From the NCBI RefSeq assembly GCF_030345335.1, contig NZ_JAPVRC010000016.1, forward strand, positions 1 to 46,515: a stretch of DNA of 46,515 nt, read 5' to 3'. The stretch comes from Halobacillus campisalis. GTDB taxonomy: Bacteria; Bacillota; Bacilli; Bacillales; Halobacillaceae. Numbering within the stretch: position 1 is the stretch's first letter; every line of letters starts with the position of its first letter. The notes under the pieces are model-generated. The model ran no database searches and was not told the DNA's origin. It was given only the letters and a program-made list of their open reading frames with translations. A program made the translations under genes and the position numbers. Positions 25,527 to 34,730 of the stretch are shown piece by piece.

Positions 25527-26474
25527 TTGAAAAAGAAAGCGCCGATCGACCTTGGTCATCGTATACATTTGATTGATGGTTTTGATTTAGGGTTTCCTGG
25601 ACGGACAGGTACATATGTGTTGAATGATGAACAGCTGACGCTTGTAGAAACAGGGCCGAGCCTCTCTGTTCCTAGAATAATAGAAGGATTAGAGGAATTG
25701 GATCTTGATCCTAAGGACATCCGATATGTCATTTTGACTCACATTCATTTGGATCATGCCGGGGGAGCGGGGCTTTTGCTTCGGGAATGTCCGGAAGCAA
25801 AAGTTATCGTCCATAAAAAGGGGAAACGTCATATGGCTGACCCCTCAAGACTTATAGATGGAGCGCGGGCCGTATACGGTGATTCTTTTGATGAACTGTT
25901 TGATCCGGTCCTTCCAATTGCGGAAGAACAGTTACTCGTTAAGGGAGAAGGCGATACACTTGAGATCGGATCAGAATGCAAGTTGGAGTTTTATGATACG
26001 CCTGGTCATGCGAATCACCATTTAGGAATTTACGATCCTGTAAGTAATGGAATTTTTACGGGGGACACGGCAGGCATTCGCTACCATCAAACCGAGGATA
26101 AAGGGATTACGTTTTACCTGCCTTCAACTTCACCGAACCAATTCGATCCTGAAGCGATGAAGCAGTCGATTGAAAAGTTTAAATCAATGGATGTTGATCG
26201 TATTTATTTCGGCCATTTCGGAATGTCGGAGGAGCCTGAAGCGGCCTTCGACCAAGTGCTGGAGTGGATTCCTGAATTTATGGAAGCGGGTGAGACCGCC
26301 TTTTCCAATGGGGAAGGGTTGGAAGGAATTAAAAAACGCCTGCACGATAAAGTTTCCGCTTATTTAAAAGGTTTCAGCGTCCATGAAGATCATCATGTGT
26401 TTGAAATACTGCCTCTCGATTTTGAGGTGTGTGCGATGGGCCTGCTGGATTATTTAAGAAAAAGGGAGAAATAA
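25527..26474 (+). CDS. MBL-fold metallo-hydrolase
   Basis: A 315-aa metallo-beta-lactamase fold enzyme. The dinuclear metal motif is THIHLDHAGG (HxHxDH, about 72-77), with further ligands in GHANHH, FTGDTAG and FGHFG. The C-terminal ~90 residues form a helical extension as in lactonase or glyoxalase-II-like members. The TTG start is spaced 6 nt from GAGGTGA. It is followed after 3 nt by a VOC-family gene, suggesting a joint role in metabolite or aldehyde detoxification; this is inferred only from the pairing. Confidence 0.9.
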   Translation: MKKKAPIDLGHRIHLIDGFDLGFPGRTGTYVLNDEQLTLVETGPSLSVPRIIEGLEELDLDPKDIRYVILTHIHLDHAGGAGLLLRECPEAKVIVHKKGKRHMADPSRLIDGARAVYGDSFDELFDPVLPIAEEQLLVKGEGDTLEIGSECKLEFYDTPGHANHHLGIYDPVSNGIFTGDTAGIRYHQTEDKGITFYLPSTSPNQFDPEAMKQSIEKFKSMDVDRIYFGHFGMSEEPEAAFDQVLEWIPEFMEAGETAFSNGEGLEGIKKRLHDKVSAYLKGFSVHEDHHVFEILPLDFEVCAMGLLDYLRKREK

Positions 26475-26477
26475 ACT

Positions 26478-26909
26478 ATGAATAGAGTAAATTTGATTAC
26501 CCTTGGAGTCAAAGATATGAGAAGATCTGTCAAATTTTATCGGGATGAACTCGGTTTTCCTACAAATGAAAAGTCTGATGATCCTGAGATTATCTTTTTT
26601 AACACTCCTGGGTCTAAGGTTTCCCTTTACCCTCTAGAGTCTCTGGCAGAAGACATAAATAAAGCTGACCCTCCAGAAAGAGGCAGGTTTCCAGGTATAA
26701 CGCTGGCCTTCAATGCCAAATCAGAACAAGAAGTCGACGAGGTGATGGAGCGAGCGGAAGCGGCTGGGGCAAAAATCGTAAAAGCTCCTGAAAAAGTGTT
26801 TTGGGGAGGATACAGCGGTTACTTCACTGATCCGGACGGTTACTACTGGGAGGTCGCTTACGGGGAAATGTGGGAGTTTGATGAGAACGATATGTTAATC
26901 ATTAGTTAA
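26478..26909 (+). CDS. VOC-family (glyoxalase/dioxygenase-like) protein
   Basis: A 143-aa protein with two beta-alpha-beta-beta-beta units. NLITLGVKDMRRSVKFYRDELGF opens the first and DPDGYYWEVAYGEMWEF closes the second, where the metal-binding Glu is expected. Members include glyoxalase I, fosfomycin-resistance and dioxygenase enzymes; nothing here picks one. It is cotranscribed with the MBL-fold hydrolase. Confidence 0.88.
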   Translation: MNRVNLITLGVKDMRRSVKFYRDELGFPTNEKSDDPEIIFFNTPGSKVSLYPLESLAEDINKADPPERGRFPGITLAFNAKSEQEVDEVMERAEAAGAKIVKAPEKVFWGGYSGYFTDPDGYYWEVAYGEMWEFDENDMLIIS

Positions 26910-26944
26910 ATGGATTTCCAAAGCTAGAGCAGAGGAGGGATAGC

Positions 26945-27391
26945 ATCACACATGAGTACAAAAACTTCCCTTATACTTCTCAAAAAAGCTGGCTGAAAAA
27001 AGGGCTGGGCTCTTTATTCAATGTGGTGGTAAGTACTGTTTTTTTAGTGCTTCCAAGTATAACAGATAACCGAATCCCTCCTTATCTTGTCGTACTGGCT
27101 GTGCTGCTTTTTCTCTTTGGTATAATACGGTTGGTTCATAACGTGCGAAAGCTGGAAAAAGATTATGTAAGGATCTCGGATAGTTATATCTCGCTGGATA
27201 GGGGGTTGGCACTTCCTAGAATAGAAATTCCTTTTGATCGTATAGAAAGTATTGTACCGATGGAGAAAGTAATATTATTGAAGCTTGAGTATGGGGAGGA
27301 GAAAGAGATATATAAAGAACTACTGGAGCCGGAAGATATAAATGAGTTACAAGAAGCACTTGCGGCCCAGCGTGAACGGGGCTTGGGCTGA
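26945..27391 (+). CDS. small membrane protein with C-terminal PH-like region; apparent ATC start
   Basis: The reading frame is protein-like from about 26945: THEYKNFPYTSQKSWLKKGL, then membrane segments (NVVVSTVFLVLPSI and PPYLVVLAVLLFLFGIIRLV), then a soluble beta-rich end (ISDSYISLDRG..RIEIPFDRIESIVPM) recalling bacterial PH domains. Upstream of 27023 no ATG, GTG or TTG exists in this frame back to a stop at 26903. A perfect ribosome site AGGAGGG (26933-26939) is spaced 5 nt from an ATC codon at 26945. A shorter GTG start at 27023 would cut into the first membrane segment. Either an ATC start is used or the start codon is mutated. Confidence 0.6.
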   Translation: MTHEYKNFPYTSQKSWLKKGLGSLFNVVVSTVFLVLPSITDNRIPPYLVVLAVLLFLFGIIRLVHNVRKLEKDYVRISDSYISLDRGLALPRIEIPFDRIESIVPMEKVILLKLEYGEEKEIYKELLEPEDINELQEALAAQRERGLG

Positions 27392-27524
27392 TCCATCACA
27401 GGGTTGATTTGAAGGTGGAAACCGGCTGTATAAGTGATTTTTTTGCTGAAAAGGACTGTTGAACCTCGATTTTAACTGAGTTGCAAGGATCAGAGCATTA
27501 ATACAAAAGATAAAAAGAAGGTGG

Positions 27525-28532
27525 ATGTACGTGATTCGAGTGGCCTTACTTAGTAAATGGCATGTGCACGCGGTAGATTATGCAAGAGAAGCAATGGAAA
27601 ATGAAAGAATCTCGATTGAAGTTGTGTGGGACGAGGATCAGGAACGCGGGGAAGCCTGGGGGGAAGAATTAGGGGTTCCTTTTGAAGTAGATCTTACTCA
27701 GGTTTTGACTAATTCGAATATTGACGGTGTCATAGTGACGACCCCAACAAGCGACCATACTCACGTCTTGATGGAAGCGGCGAGGTATGGCAAACATATT
27801 TTCACAGAAAAAGTGCTGGCTTTAACGATGGAAGAGTGTGACAGCATTCTAATGGAAGTTGAAAAAGCAGACGTGGAGTTTATGATTTCTCTTCCACGTT
27901 TAATCGAGGATTATTATTTATATACACAAAAGGCTGTAGATCAAGGCTGGCTCGGTAAAGTCACGATGGTTCGATGTCGGGTTGCGCACAACGGGGCGGT
28001 TTCTACAAATGATCATCCGGATGGCTGGCTTCCGCATCATTTTTATGAAAAAGAGAAGACTGGCGGGGGAGCTCTTATCGACCTTGGAGCCCACCCTATT
28101 TATTTAGCTAATCGATTGGCTGGCGTCCCTAAAGCAGTGACAGCTCGTATGCCTTCTGTGTTTAACACGGAAGTGGATGACCAGGCTGCAGCTATGGTTG
28201 AGTATGATTCGGGTGTGCTTGCAGTTCTTGAAACTAGTTTCGTTTCGGCAGGAAGTCCATTTCAGCTGCAGGTCTATGGTACTGAAGGGGCGATTTTGAT
28301 TGAACAGAATCAATTGCGGATCAAAAGCTCCCAGCTTGGTTCCGAAGGATGGGTGATTCCAGAAGATCTTCCTGATAAATTGCCTATGCCTATGGAGCAG
28401 TGGGTCAGAGCTATAGAAGATGGTACAGCATCGGCGATTACGAAGGATGATGCACTGCAGTTGACCCTCGTAAATGAGGGAGCGGCTGTATCTCACCAAG
28501 AGGGTCGAAGGGTTGAATTGGCTTCACATTAG
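27525..28532 (+). CDS. Gfo/Idh/MocA-family oxidoreductase
   Basis: A 335-aa NAD(P)-dependent sugar or inositol dehydrogenase-like protein. The Rossmann half (1-125) has VALLSKWHVHAVDYA in place of the usual GxGxxG start, and keeps DGVIVTTPTSDHTHVLMEAA and GKHIFTEKVLALT, in which the family EKP motif is EKV. The C-terminal half contains TGGGALIDLGAHPIYLANRL. The SKWHVH N-terminus is a recognised branch of unknown substrate. ATG at 27525 follows AGAAGGTGG; GTG at 27531 is possible too. Confidence 0.87.
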   Translation: MYVIRVALLSKWHVHAVDYAREAMENERISIEVVWDEDQERGEAWGEELGVPFEVDLTQVLTNSNIDGVIVTTPTSDHTHVLMEAARYGKHIFTEKVLALTMEECDSILMEVEKADVEFMISLPRLIEDYYLYTQKAVDQGWLGKVTMVRCRVAHNGAVSTNDHPDGWLPHHFYEKEKTGGGALIDLGAHPIYLANRLAGVPKAVTARMPSVFNTEVDDQAAAMVEYDSGVLAVLETSFVSAGSPFQLQVYGTEGAILIEQNQLRIKSSQLGSEGWVIPEDLPDKLPMPMEQWVRAIEDGTASAITKDDALQLTLVNEGAAVSHQEGRRVELASH

Positions 28533-28549
28533 AGAAGAATAAAAAGAAA

Positions 28550-28582
28550 CGCAATTCCTGAGGGGTTGCGTTTTTCTTTTTG
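28550..28582 (+). terminator. intrinsic terminator
   Basis: AAACGCAA and TTGCGTTT flank an 11-nt loop, followed by TTCTTTTT. Confidence 0.87.
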
Positions 28583-28627
28583 AAATTTTTATAAAGGTGC
28601 TCCCGCAGATCGATGAAATCGTATTGT

Positions 28628-28810
28628 ATTTATTAAACTGTCGTGTTGATATTCATATAAAATTCTTTATTTTGAAGACTCAGTTTCGAGACTTTTGTTT
28701 GCGGAGAGGTGGCTTTAGAAAACGGATCGCTTTCCGTGGGCATGTGGTGAGCTTCCTCAGGCTTCGCCTTCCGGGATCTCACCTACCATGTACATCCCAC
28801 CTCTTACACC
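28628..28810 (+). repeat. MITE-like element copy E6, left arm
   Basis: Recognised by TTAAACTGTCGTGTTGATATT, then CATATAA, CTCAGTTTCGAGAC, GATCGCTTTCCGTGGG, GTGAGCTTCCTC, CTTCCGGGATCTCACC and CATCCCAC. The GTGGG/CCCAC and GTGAG/CTCAC nested stems persist. No right end with GCC is visible before cydD, so the copy is truncated or rearranged. It lies about 50 nt after an intrinsic terminator. Confidence 0.7.
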
Positions 28811-28848
28811 ATTATAGGTATTAATATAAACAATTGCATAAACAATAA

Positions 28849-29019
28849 GGGGCTATATCCAGCTCCAGCGCTTAGCGGCTACTGAGACTTCCTTCACTTC
28901 TGTACGATAAGTCAACATCGACTCACTCCGTTCTTCGTGTTTCCTTTATCTCCGCCAGCTCAGTCCAGTCCATACGCCGCTGATCAAAGCGCTTCCGCTT
29001 TCAAAAGGCAGGAGGCTCA
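28849..29019 (-). repeat. type C repeat, copy C1
   Basis: About 170 bp that read, on the minus strand, from AGCGGAAGCGCTTTGATCAG through GCGGCGTATGGACTGGACTG and GATAAAGGAAACACGAAGAA to GCCGCTAAGCGCTGGAGCTG. It is nearly identical in reverse to 36568-36735 (only a handful of differences by eye). The ends AGCGCTT and AAGCGCT recur in all copies. It does not look coding. Confidence 0.8.
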
Positions 29020-29180
29020 CCGTTTTCTAAAGCCACTATACAATTGGAAGATGCTCGAAACTACCTTTAAGCGTTTTCTAGCAGTACAGATAGTAAGGGA
29101 CGACGAGGATATTGGAGCGTCCTAGCTTCAGATGGAATTTACCTAATCCGCGTATTCCAGCTTTCACATTTATATCCCAT

Positions 29181-29285
29181 TACCCTATCCAGCTCCTGAG
29201 CTTAGCGCTAATGAGAGTTCCTTCTCTTCTGAACGGATAAATCAACAACTAATCACTTCTTTCTCCTTGTTTCCTTTTCCTCACC
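29181..29285 (-). repeat. type C repeat, degenerate copy C2
   Basis: TATCCAGCTCCTGAGCTTAG, CGCTAATGAGAG, TTCCTTCTCTTCTG, CTTGTTTCCTTTTCCTCACC parallel copy C1 in the same orientation, with many changes. Two type C copies thus lie in tandem upstream of cydD. Confidence 0.6.
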
Positions 29286-29598
29286 ATTTACAAGACCCCA
29301 TCACCATGTAGTGAGAAACCAAGCATCTGCCAAGAGAGTTTGGATTTTTTCGAGAAGAGGGTCAGTGCTCCCTTCTCTATAGTATTGGATGGACCTGTAA
29401 GTTAGTTTTTCTGAATTAGCAGTTTTATATATTCTACAAACATCGGTACTTGAGAGCATTTTGCTTCCATTCTTAAAACCACCTTTCACTCATTACGGTG
29501 GCGGAACTGCAGAAAGTCTTGAAGCTGTCTTATTTAAGATTTACTCCAACTGCATACATCATCAGTATTTTTGATAGAATGGATAAAAGCGAATCAAA

Positions 29599-29654
29599 TT
29601 GATTCACAGCAGTGAAGGAAGTATAATATAATCACTATGTGAAATATTTCACTA
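29599..29654 (+). promoter_or_regulatory. cydDC promoter with Rex operator
   Basis: TTGATT (29599-29604), 17 nt, TATAAT (29622-29627). ATGTGAAATATTTCACTA (29637-29654) follows, matching Rex TTGTGAA-N4-TTCACAA in its TGTGAAATATTTCAC core and covering the transcription start. A further dyad TTCAC-N4-GTGAA lies in the spacer (29603-29616). Confidence 0.82.
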
Positions 29655-29683
29655 ATTGAAAATCCAGATAGGAGCTACTTTTT

Positions 29684-31414
29684 ATGAAGCACCTAAAACA
29701 AATCGCCTTTTCCCAGCGGTCGGTTGTTGTATCACTTGTAATCATTTCCCTGGCGATCGGGGCGGCCATCATTGGCCAGGCTTATTATTTTGTTGCGATC
29801 GTTGAGGGGGTATTTTTAAATAACGAACCGTTCCAGTCGATTGTTCCATTGTTGGTCGGCTTACTCGTCGTGCTCATAGTACGAGCCTTATTTACGTATT
29901 TGTCTGGGCGCATGGGAGTGAAGATGGCGGCGAAGGCAAAGAGAGGTTTCAGAAAATCACTTTTAAATAAATATGCAAAGAACCCTGTAGAAGCATCGAT
30001 GCAGGGCCAGTCGGGCCGGAAAATCAGTATATTAATGGATGCTACCGATGATGTCGACAGTTATTTCAGCAGTTATATCCCTCAGATGATTCAGACATCG
30101 ATCGTGCCGGTTATGATTTTGATTGCTGTGTTTACTCAGCATTTATATTCGGGATTGCTCATGGTAATAACTGCTCCCTTCATTCCGTTTTTTATGGCGC
30201 TTATAGGTGTGATGACAAAAAAGAAATCTGAAGAGCAATTGGAGAAAATGACGGCTTTCTCAGGAAGATTTCTCGATACGCTGCAAGGACTTACGACACT
30301 TAAGTTGTTTGGCCGTGCGCAAAAGCAAAGGCAATTAATCAAGGAAAGCAGTCTCGGTTTCCGTGACGCTACTATGGAAGTGTTAAAGGTCGCATTTGTT
30401 TCCTCCTTGATGCTTGAATTCATTTCAATGCTGAGTATCGGGCTCATTGCGATGGAAATTGCCATCCGTCTCGTTGTTTATGAAAATATTACGTTTTTTT
30501 CCGCATTTTTTATATTAATATTAGCCCCTGAGTTTTATCAATTTTTAAAAGATGCAGGAAGTGCGTTTCATGCGGGGCGGGGCAGCAGCGTAGCTGCCCA
30601 GAAGATTACGGATGAATTAGAAGAGGATACTCCGAATGTTGATTGGGGAAGTGCGCCGCTGGTCTTGAATAATCAACCCCCGGCTATAGAACTTGAAGGG
30701 GCAAGTTTCCGATACAGAGAAGAGGGGTTTGCTCTGGATCGTATTCATGCCAGCTTTCCACCCTACAGCCAGGTGGCGATTGTCGGGCGGACAGGTTCTG
30801 GTAAAACGACATTACTTCATATCATTGCTGGATTGTTAGCCCCGTCTAAAGGTGGGATAAAAGTGAATGGTGAGCCACTCTCTGATTATAAGGAACAGGA
30901 TTGGTTCGACCAGTTAAGTTATATCTCCCAGCAGCCTTACCTGTTTTCAGGAACGATCGCTGATAACATTGCCGTCGGAGCACGAGATGTAAGTCGCTCG
31001 CAAATTGAGGAAGCCGCTCAAAAATCGGGCATTGCCTCATTTATCGAAGCTCTTGAACATGGTTATGATACACCTGTAGGTGAAGCAGGGCGAGGACTTT
31101 CTGGAGGAGAGAAACAGCGAGTGGCCATTGCGAGGGCTTTCTTGAAACGGCCGTCGATCATTCTGTTCGACGAGCCTACTACAGGGCTTGATCTCCAAAC
31201 GGAAAAAATTCTGCAAAAGTCTCTGCAGGAGCTGGCCCAATCCTCGACCGTCATCACCGTGGCTCACCGTCTGCATACGATTCAGACAGCCGATCAGATT
31301 CTGCTGTTAGACAATGGCAGGCTTATCGGCCAAGGGAAACATGAAGAGATGATCCGCACGATACCCGAATACCGCGACATGGTTACTGTACAGCAAGGAG
31401 GGGAGGCGCGATGA
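29684..31414 (+). CDS. cydD: thiol reductant ABC exporter subunit CydD
   Basis: A 576-aa half-transporter: about six membrane segments (1-310) fused to an ATPase domain (about 340-570). Walker A is GRTGSGKTT, the signature LSGGEKQRVAIARA and Walker B IILFDEPTTGLD. With CydC it exports cysteine/glutathione or heme-related compounds needed to assemble cytochrome bd oxidase. The start follows TAGGAG. It overlaps cydC by 4 nt (ATGA). The cydAB genes are not in the window. Assignment to CydD over a generic ABC exporter rests on the pair order, lengths and Rex box. Confidence 0.88.
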   Translation: MKHLKQIAFSQRSVVVSLVIISLAIGAAIIGQAYYFVAIVEGVFLNNEPFQSIVPLLVGLLVVLIVRALFTYLSGRMGVKMAAKAKRGFRKSLLNKYAKNPVEASMQGQSGRKISILMDATDDVDSYFSSYIPQMIQTSIVPVMILIAVFTQHLYSGLLMVITAPFIPFFMALIGVMTKKKSEEQLEKMTAFSGRFLDTLQGLTTLKLFGRAQKQRQLIKESSLGFRDATMEVLKVAFVSSLMLEFISMLSIGLIAMEIAIRLVVYENITFFSAFFILILAPEFYQFLKDAGSAFHAGRGSSVAAQKITDELEEDTPNVDWGSAPLVLNNQPPAIELEGASFRYREEGFALDRIHASFPPYSQVAIVGRTGSGKTTLLHIIAGLLAPSKGGIKVNGEPLSDYKEQDWFDQLSYISQQPYLFSGTIADNIAVGARDVSRSQIEEAAQKSGIASFIEALEHGYDTPVGEAGRGLSGGEKQRVAIARAFLKRPSIILFDEPTTGLDLQTEKILQKSLQELAQSSTVITVAHRLHTIQTADQILLLDNGRLIGQGKHEEMIRTIPEYRDMVTVQQGGEAR

Positions 31415-33126
31415 AGGATCTGGGAATTGTCCTCAAGCTTGTTATGATTGAGAAAAAAGATATTCTGCTCTCTATTTTCTTCGGGTTTTTAGCTGGAATT
31501 ACAGCGGTAGGCTTATTCGCTTCAAGTGGGTATTTAATTTCGCGAGCGGCCTTAATTCCGCCGCTTTACGCCTTAACGGTCGTCATCGCTGTTTTGAAGA
31601 TGTTCGGGTTCATAAGAGCTGCCAGCCGATATGCCGAGCGCTATTTTTCTCATCGAGCTACTTTTACAATCTTAAGTGAATTACGTGTTTCCTTTTATGA
31701 AAAAATCGAGCCTCTTGCTCCGCGTATTTTTCAAAAGTATCGAAGCGGTGATTTGCTCTCCAGGATTGTAGGTGATGTGGAGAGCTTACAAAACTTCTTC
31801 CTGCGGGTCTTTTACCCGCCGATTGTACTAGTCATTGTTTTCCTGAGTACGATCTTTTTTACTTCGTTTTACTCGCTTTCGGTCGCCATTGTGTTACTTA
31901 TCGGCCTTGTGCTGACAGGGTTCGTCGTTCCCGCTCTGTTTGCACTGCACCAAAGACGGATCGACAGCGAGGTGCGTGAAAGCCGGGGTCTCTTATCTAC
32001 GGAAGCTGCTGAGCTGCTTTATGGGTACCGTGATTTGAAGATTTATCAAAAGCTTGAACAAAAAGAAAAGCAGCTTCTCGATGCGTCAGATGAATATGTA
32101 GGCGAGCAGGAACGGGATGGTCTGCATTCTATGTTCAGCTTTTCTATGAATACGATGGTATCGCTTGTGATTTCCTGGTTTGTGCTTGGTTTAGGAGCCT
32201 GGCTCGTTGCTGAAGGTGAACTCGACGGCCTCTACCTTGCCATGCTCGTTATGATTTCGTTGACGGTTTTTGAGAACTCTACACCAATGGCTGTATTCCC
32301 GGTCCACTTAGAAGACAACCGTCATGCCTCCCGCCGTCTGTTTTCTGTTGTCCGGGAGGAACCAGAAAAAGAACCTGAGACTCCAGTAAAGCTGGCAGTA
32401 GGTCAGGCGCCTTCTATTGAAGTGGATGGTCTAACCTTTTCGTTCCCTGAAGAAGAGCGACTGGCTCTTCGTAACGTAAGCCTTGAGCTTCCGGCAGGTT
32501 CAAAAACAGCCATCGTCGGGGCGAGCGGATCTGGAAAATCGACACTCCTCCAAATGCTGTTGAAAATTCTCCCAAACGAAAAGGGAGCGATTCGGCTTGG
32601 AGGGTTGAACTTCGAGCAGATAGAAAGCGAAGATCTCTGGACCCGCTCTAACGTCGTATTGCAGGAGAATCATTTTTTCTACGGCAGCATACGGCACAAC
32701 TTAGAGGTCGCTGAAGAAGGGTTGTCCGACGAGGTTCTCAACGAAGCGCTTCGAAAAGTGAAGCTCGAACATTTTTCCCTGGAAGATGAAGTGTTTGAAC
32801 GTGGTGAGAATCTTTCTGGTGGTGAGAAGCAGCGGTTAGCGATTGCTCGTGCGATGTTGAAAGGGGAGCATCTGTGGCTGCTTGATGAGCCGACGTCTTC
32901 TGTGGATGCTCTGACGGAGCGTGCGTTGTATGATGCCATTTTTGCTCAAGCGCTTGAAGATACGGTAGTTCTAGTGAGCCACCGCCTGGCTGGACTGGAG
33001 AAAATGGATCAGATTGTTGTAATGGAACAGGGGGAAGTCGTTGAAGCTGGTACGTTCGATGAGCTGATGGCTCGCCGTGGATATTTTTACGAGATGAAGC
33101 AGATTGAAAAGAGTGTGTTTATGTAA
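31411..33126 (+). CDS. cydC: thiol reductant ABC exporter subunit CydC
   Basis: A 571-aa half-transporter. The membrane part opens with IEKKDILLSIFFGFLAGITA and ASSGYLISRAALIPPLYALT, typical of CydC. The ATPase domain has Walker A GASGSGKST (about 370), LSGGEKQRLAIARA and DEPTSSVD. It forms a heterodimer with CydD in the cytoplasmic membrane and shares its Rex-controlled transcript, linking bd-oxidase assembly to the NADH/NAD+ ratio. Confidence 0.9.
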   Translation: MKDLGIVLKLVMIEKKDILLSIFFGFLAGITAVGLFASSGYLISRAALIPPLYALTVVIAVLKMFGFIRAASRYAERYFSHRATFTILSELRVSFYEKIEPLAPRIFQKYRSGDLLSRIVGDVESLQNFFLRVFYPPIVLVIVFLSTIFFTSFYSLSVAIVLLIGLVLTGFVVPALFALHQRRIDSEVRESRGLLSTEAAELLYGYRDLKIYQKLEQKEKQLLDASDEYVGEQERDGLHSMFSFSMNTMVSLVISWFVLGLGAWLVAEGELDGLYLAMLVMISLTVFENSTPMAVFPVHLEDNRHASRRLFSVVREEPEKEPETPVKLAVGQAPSIEVDGLTFSFPEEERLALRNVSLELPAGSKTAIVGASGSGKSTLLQMLLKILPNEKGAIRLGGLNFEQIESEDLWTRSNVVLQENHFFYGSIRHNLEVAEEGLSDEVLNEALRKVKLEHFSLEDEVFERGENLSGGEKQRLAIARAMLKGEHLWLLDEPTSSVDALTERALYDAIFAQALEDTVVLVSHRLAGLEKMDQIVVMEQGEVVEAGTFDELMARRGYFYEMKQIEKSVFM

Positions 33127-33129
33127 GAG

Positions 33130-33166
33130 GGCAGAACGGCTTTGGTCGTTCTGCTTTTTTTTGTGA
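33130..33166 (+). terminator. intrinsic terminator after cydC
   Basis: GCAGAACG and CGTTCTGC flank a short loop, followed by TTTTTTTT. Confidence 0.88.
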
Positions 33167-33236
33167 TGAATAGATTGTTAGGAGTGGTTGTTTGCCTGCT
33201 TACGACATGCATGAAGTGATAGAAAGGAAGGGGTCT

Positions 33237-33875
33237 ATGTATCCTCAAACTAAAGCTATGCAGCATCGCCTGATGACGGTGAGTGGTTCGGGCAAGGTCG
33301 CTGCTCAGCCGAATGTAGTGAATATTCAGCTTGGTGTCGTTACCGAAGGACAGAGTCTTACGCAAGTCCAGGAGGAGAATGCTCGTGTGATGGAGCGGGT
33401 GATTGGATCGATTGTGAACCTTGGAGTGCAGAGGGGATCGATTCAAACGGCCGATTATTCGATTCTTCCCCAATATAATTATGACAGTGGATCACAGGTG
33501 TTTCAGGGGTATCAAGTCAATCATATGATTTCGGTTACGAGTGAGGATATTCGTCTTGCCGGGGAAATCATAGATACGGCGGTACAAAACGGAGCTAACC
33601 AAGTTATAGGGGTTCAGTTTTCGATAAAACAATCTGAAATGCTGTACCAACAATCGTTATCGATCGCGCTCCGTGACGCTTACATGAAAGCTCGCTCGAT
33701 GGCACAAACGATGGGTTTGACTCTTGATCCAGCACCTGTAAAGGTCCTTGAGCGTATGCCGGGCGGTGCCTTTCCATTAGCGAGAGGCGAGGCGTTTGCT
33801 ACGGTGACTCCGATTGAACCAGGACAGCTTGAGATCGAGGCGTTTGTCGAGGTTCAGTTCCAATTCTACGCATAA
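33237..33875 (+). CDS. SIMPL domain (DUF541) protein
   Basis: A 212-aa protein made almost wholly of a SIMPL domain: MTVSGSGKVAAQPNVVNIQL is the usual start, followed by IQTADYSILPQYNYDSG, the central QVNHMISVTSEDIRLAGEII and a C-terminal IEAFVEVQFQFYA strand. It lacks a signal peptide, unlike the periplasmic YggE-type members, so it is probably cytoplasmic. Start 33237 has GAAAGGAAGGGG upstream; the longer frame from 33192 lacks a site. Function of the family is poorly known (oxidative stress or kinase signalling have been suggested). Confidence 0.87.
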   Translation: MYPQTKAMQHRLMTVSGSGKVAAQPNVVNIQLGVVTEGQSLTQVQEENARVMERVIGSIVNLGVQRGSIQTADYSILPQYNYDSGSQVFQGYQVNHMISVTSEDIRLAGEIIDTAVQNGANQVIGVQFSIKQSEMLYQQSLSIALRDAYMKARSMAQTMGLTLDPAPVKVLERMPGGAFPLARGEAFATVTPIEPGQLEIEAFVEVQFQFYA

Positions 33876-33878
33876 TAA

Positions 33879-33905
33879 AAGCCACAGAGCGATAGTCTGT
33901 GGCTT
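33879..33905 (+). terminator. intrinsic terminator after the SIMPL gene
   Basis: AAGCCACAGA and TCTGTGGCTT flank a short loop. The T run expected after it is missing; the element E7 target repeat starts right there. Confidence 0.72.
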
Positions 33906-33912
33906 ACCGTTT

Positions 33913-34724
33913 GGCTGTGTTGATATTCATATAAGCTCCCTTTAGTGGAAGGCTCGGTTTCGAGACATCATGAGAATTGAGCGGCTCCGGGAAACGGATC
34001 GCTTTCCGGGGGGCGGGCGCTGAGCCTCCTCGAGCTTTGCTCTCCGGGGTCTCACCTGTCCCGCTCCTCCCCCAGGAGTCTCACCGTTTCCCTCCGCCCC
34101 TTTGCCTAATAAGTAACACGAAACCACTTCCAGAAAAAGCAAACTGATTCTCATAGCAAGTTCTCAGAAAACCTTTCTATAGAGCTCTATATTCTCAAAG
34201 GACAGAGATGAAAGACGCTTTCTCCTGAGTGAACATGGTTCTTTTTCTCTCTTCCTTCGCATGGGGGGAATGGGGCCCCTCCATTTTATAAGCGATAGCG
34301 CTTCGTTCAGCAGCTCATGGACTGAACTGTCGGAGATAAAGTGAACACGAAGACTATAGTGATTCGATGTTATCTTATAAAACTCGTTAGTCGCTAAGCG
34401 CTATAGCTGAAATAAGTGGCTTAGATGAGAGCGCGAAAGTCTTTTCTATTCCAATGCCAAAGGGGTACGTTAATTACATTCCGCATGGGGTTGTTGGGAA
34501 GCTGGGAGACTCCCGTGGGAGAAGGATGTAGGCGAGATCCCACAGGGCTGCAAGCCCGAGGAAGCTCGCCACTTCCCCCACAGGAAAGCGAGTAGCTTCC
34601 CGACCACCCCTGACTCTTAATAAGGCAACGAACCCAGTAATAATCTCGAAATCAAGTCTTCCACTATCCTGCCTTATTGTTGAATAACTTACTTTCAATA
34701 TCAACAATCACCTTTAACAAAGCC
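33913..34724 (+). mobile_element. MITE-like element copy E7 with 8-bp target duplication
   Basis: The element is flanked by TACCGTTT (33905-33912) and TACCGTCT (34725-34732), 7 of 8 identical. The left end GGCT-GTGTTGATATT has lost the TGTTAAAG part. The right end is AATATCAACAATCACCTTTA followed by ACAAAGCC. The left arm holds a palindrome core with GTGAG-type stems. The right arm (34490-34724) is its inverted, diverged relative. Between them lies a type C copy (34263-34410). The right duplication overlaps the threonine synthase stop codon (34731-34733). Confidence 0.8.
34263..34410 (+). repeat. type C repeat, copy C3
   Basis: TAGCGCTTCGTTCAGCAGCT, CATGGACTGAACTG, GGAGATAAAGTGAACACGAA, GATTCGATGTTATCTTATAA and AGTCGCTAAGCGCTATAGCT parallel 36568-36735 in the same orientation, with more changes than C1. 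It lies inside element E7. Confidence 0.65.
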
Positions 34725-34730
34725 TACCGT

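Larger units (their letters stand above)
28811..29598. other. repeat-rich non-coding region upstream of cydD
   Basis: It contains type C copies at 28849 and 29181 and a third conserved stretch at about 29402-29465 (GTTAGTTTTTCTGAATTAGC, ACATCGGTACTTGAGAG). That stretch recurs at 36455-36520 with about 70% identity by eye. An open frame on the minus strand at 29301-29489 coincides with this repeat and is not accepted as a gene. Confidence 0.6.

Noticed and set aside
29301-29489. 62-codon minus-strand frame
   Set aside because: It overlaps a stretch repeated at 36455 that does not keep the frame; not protein-like.
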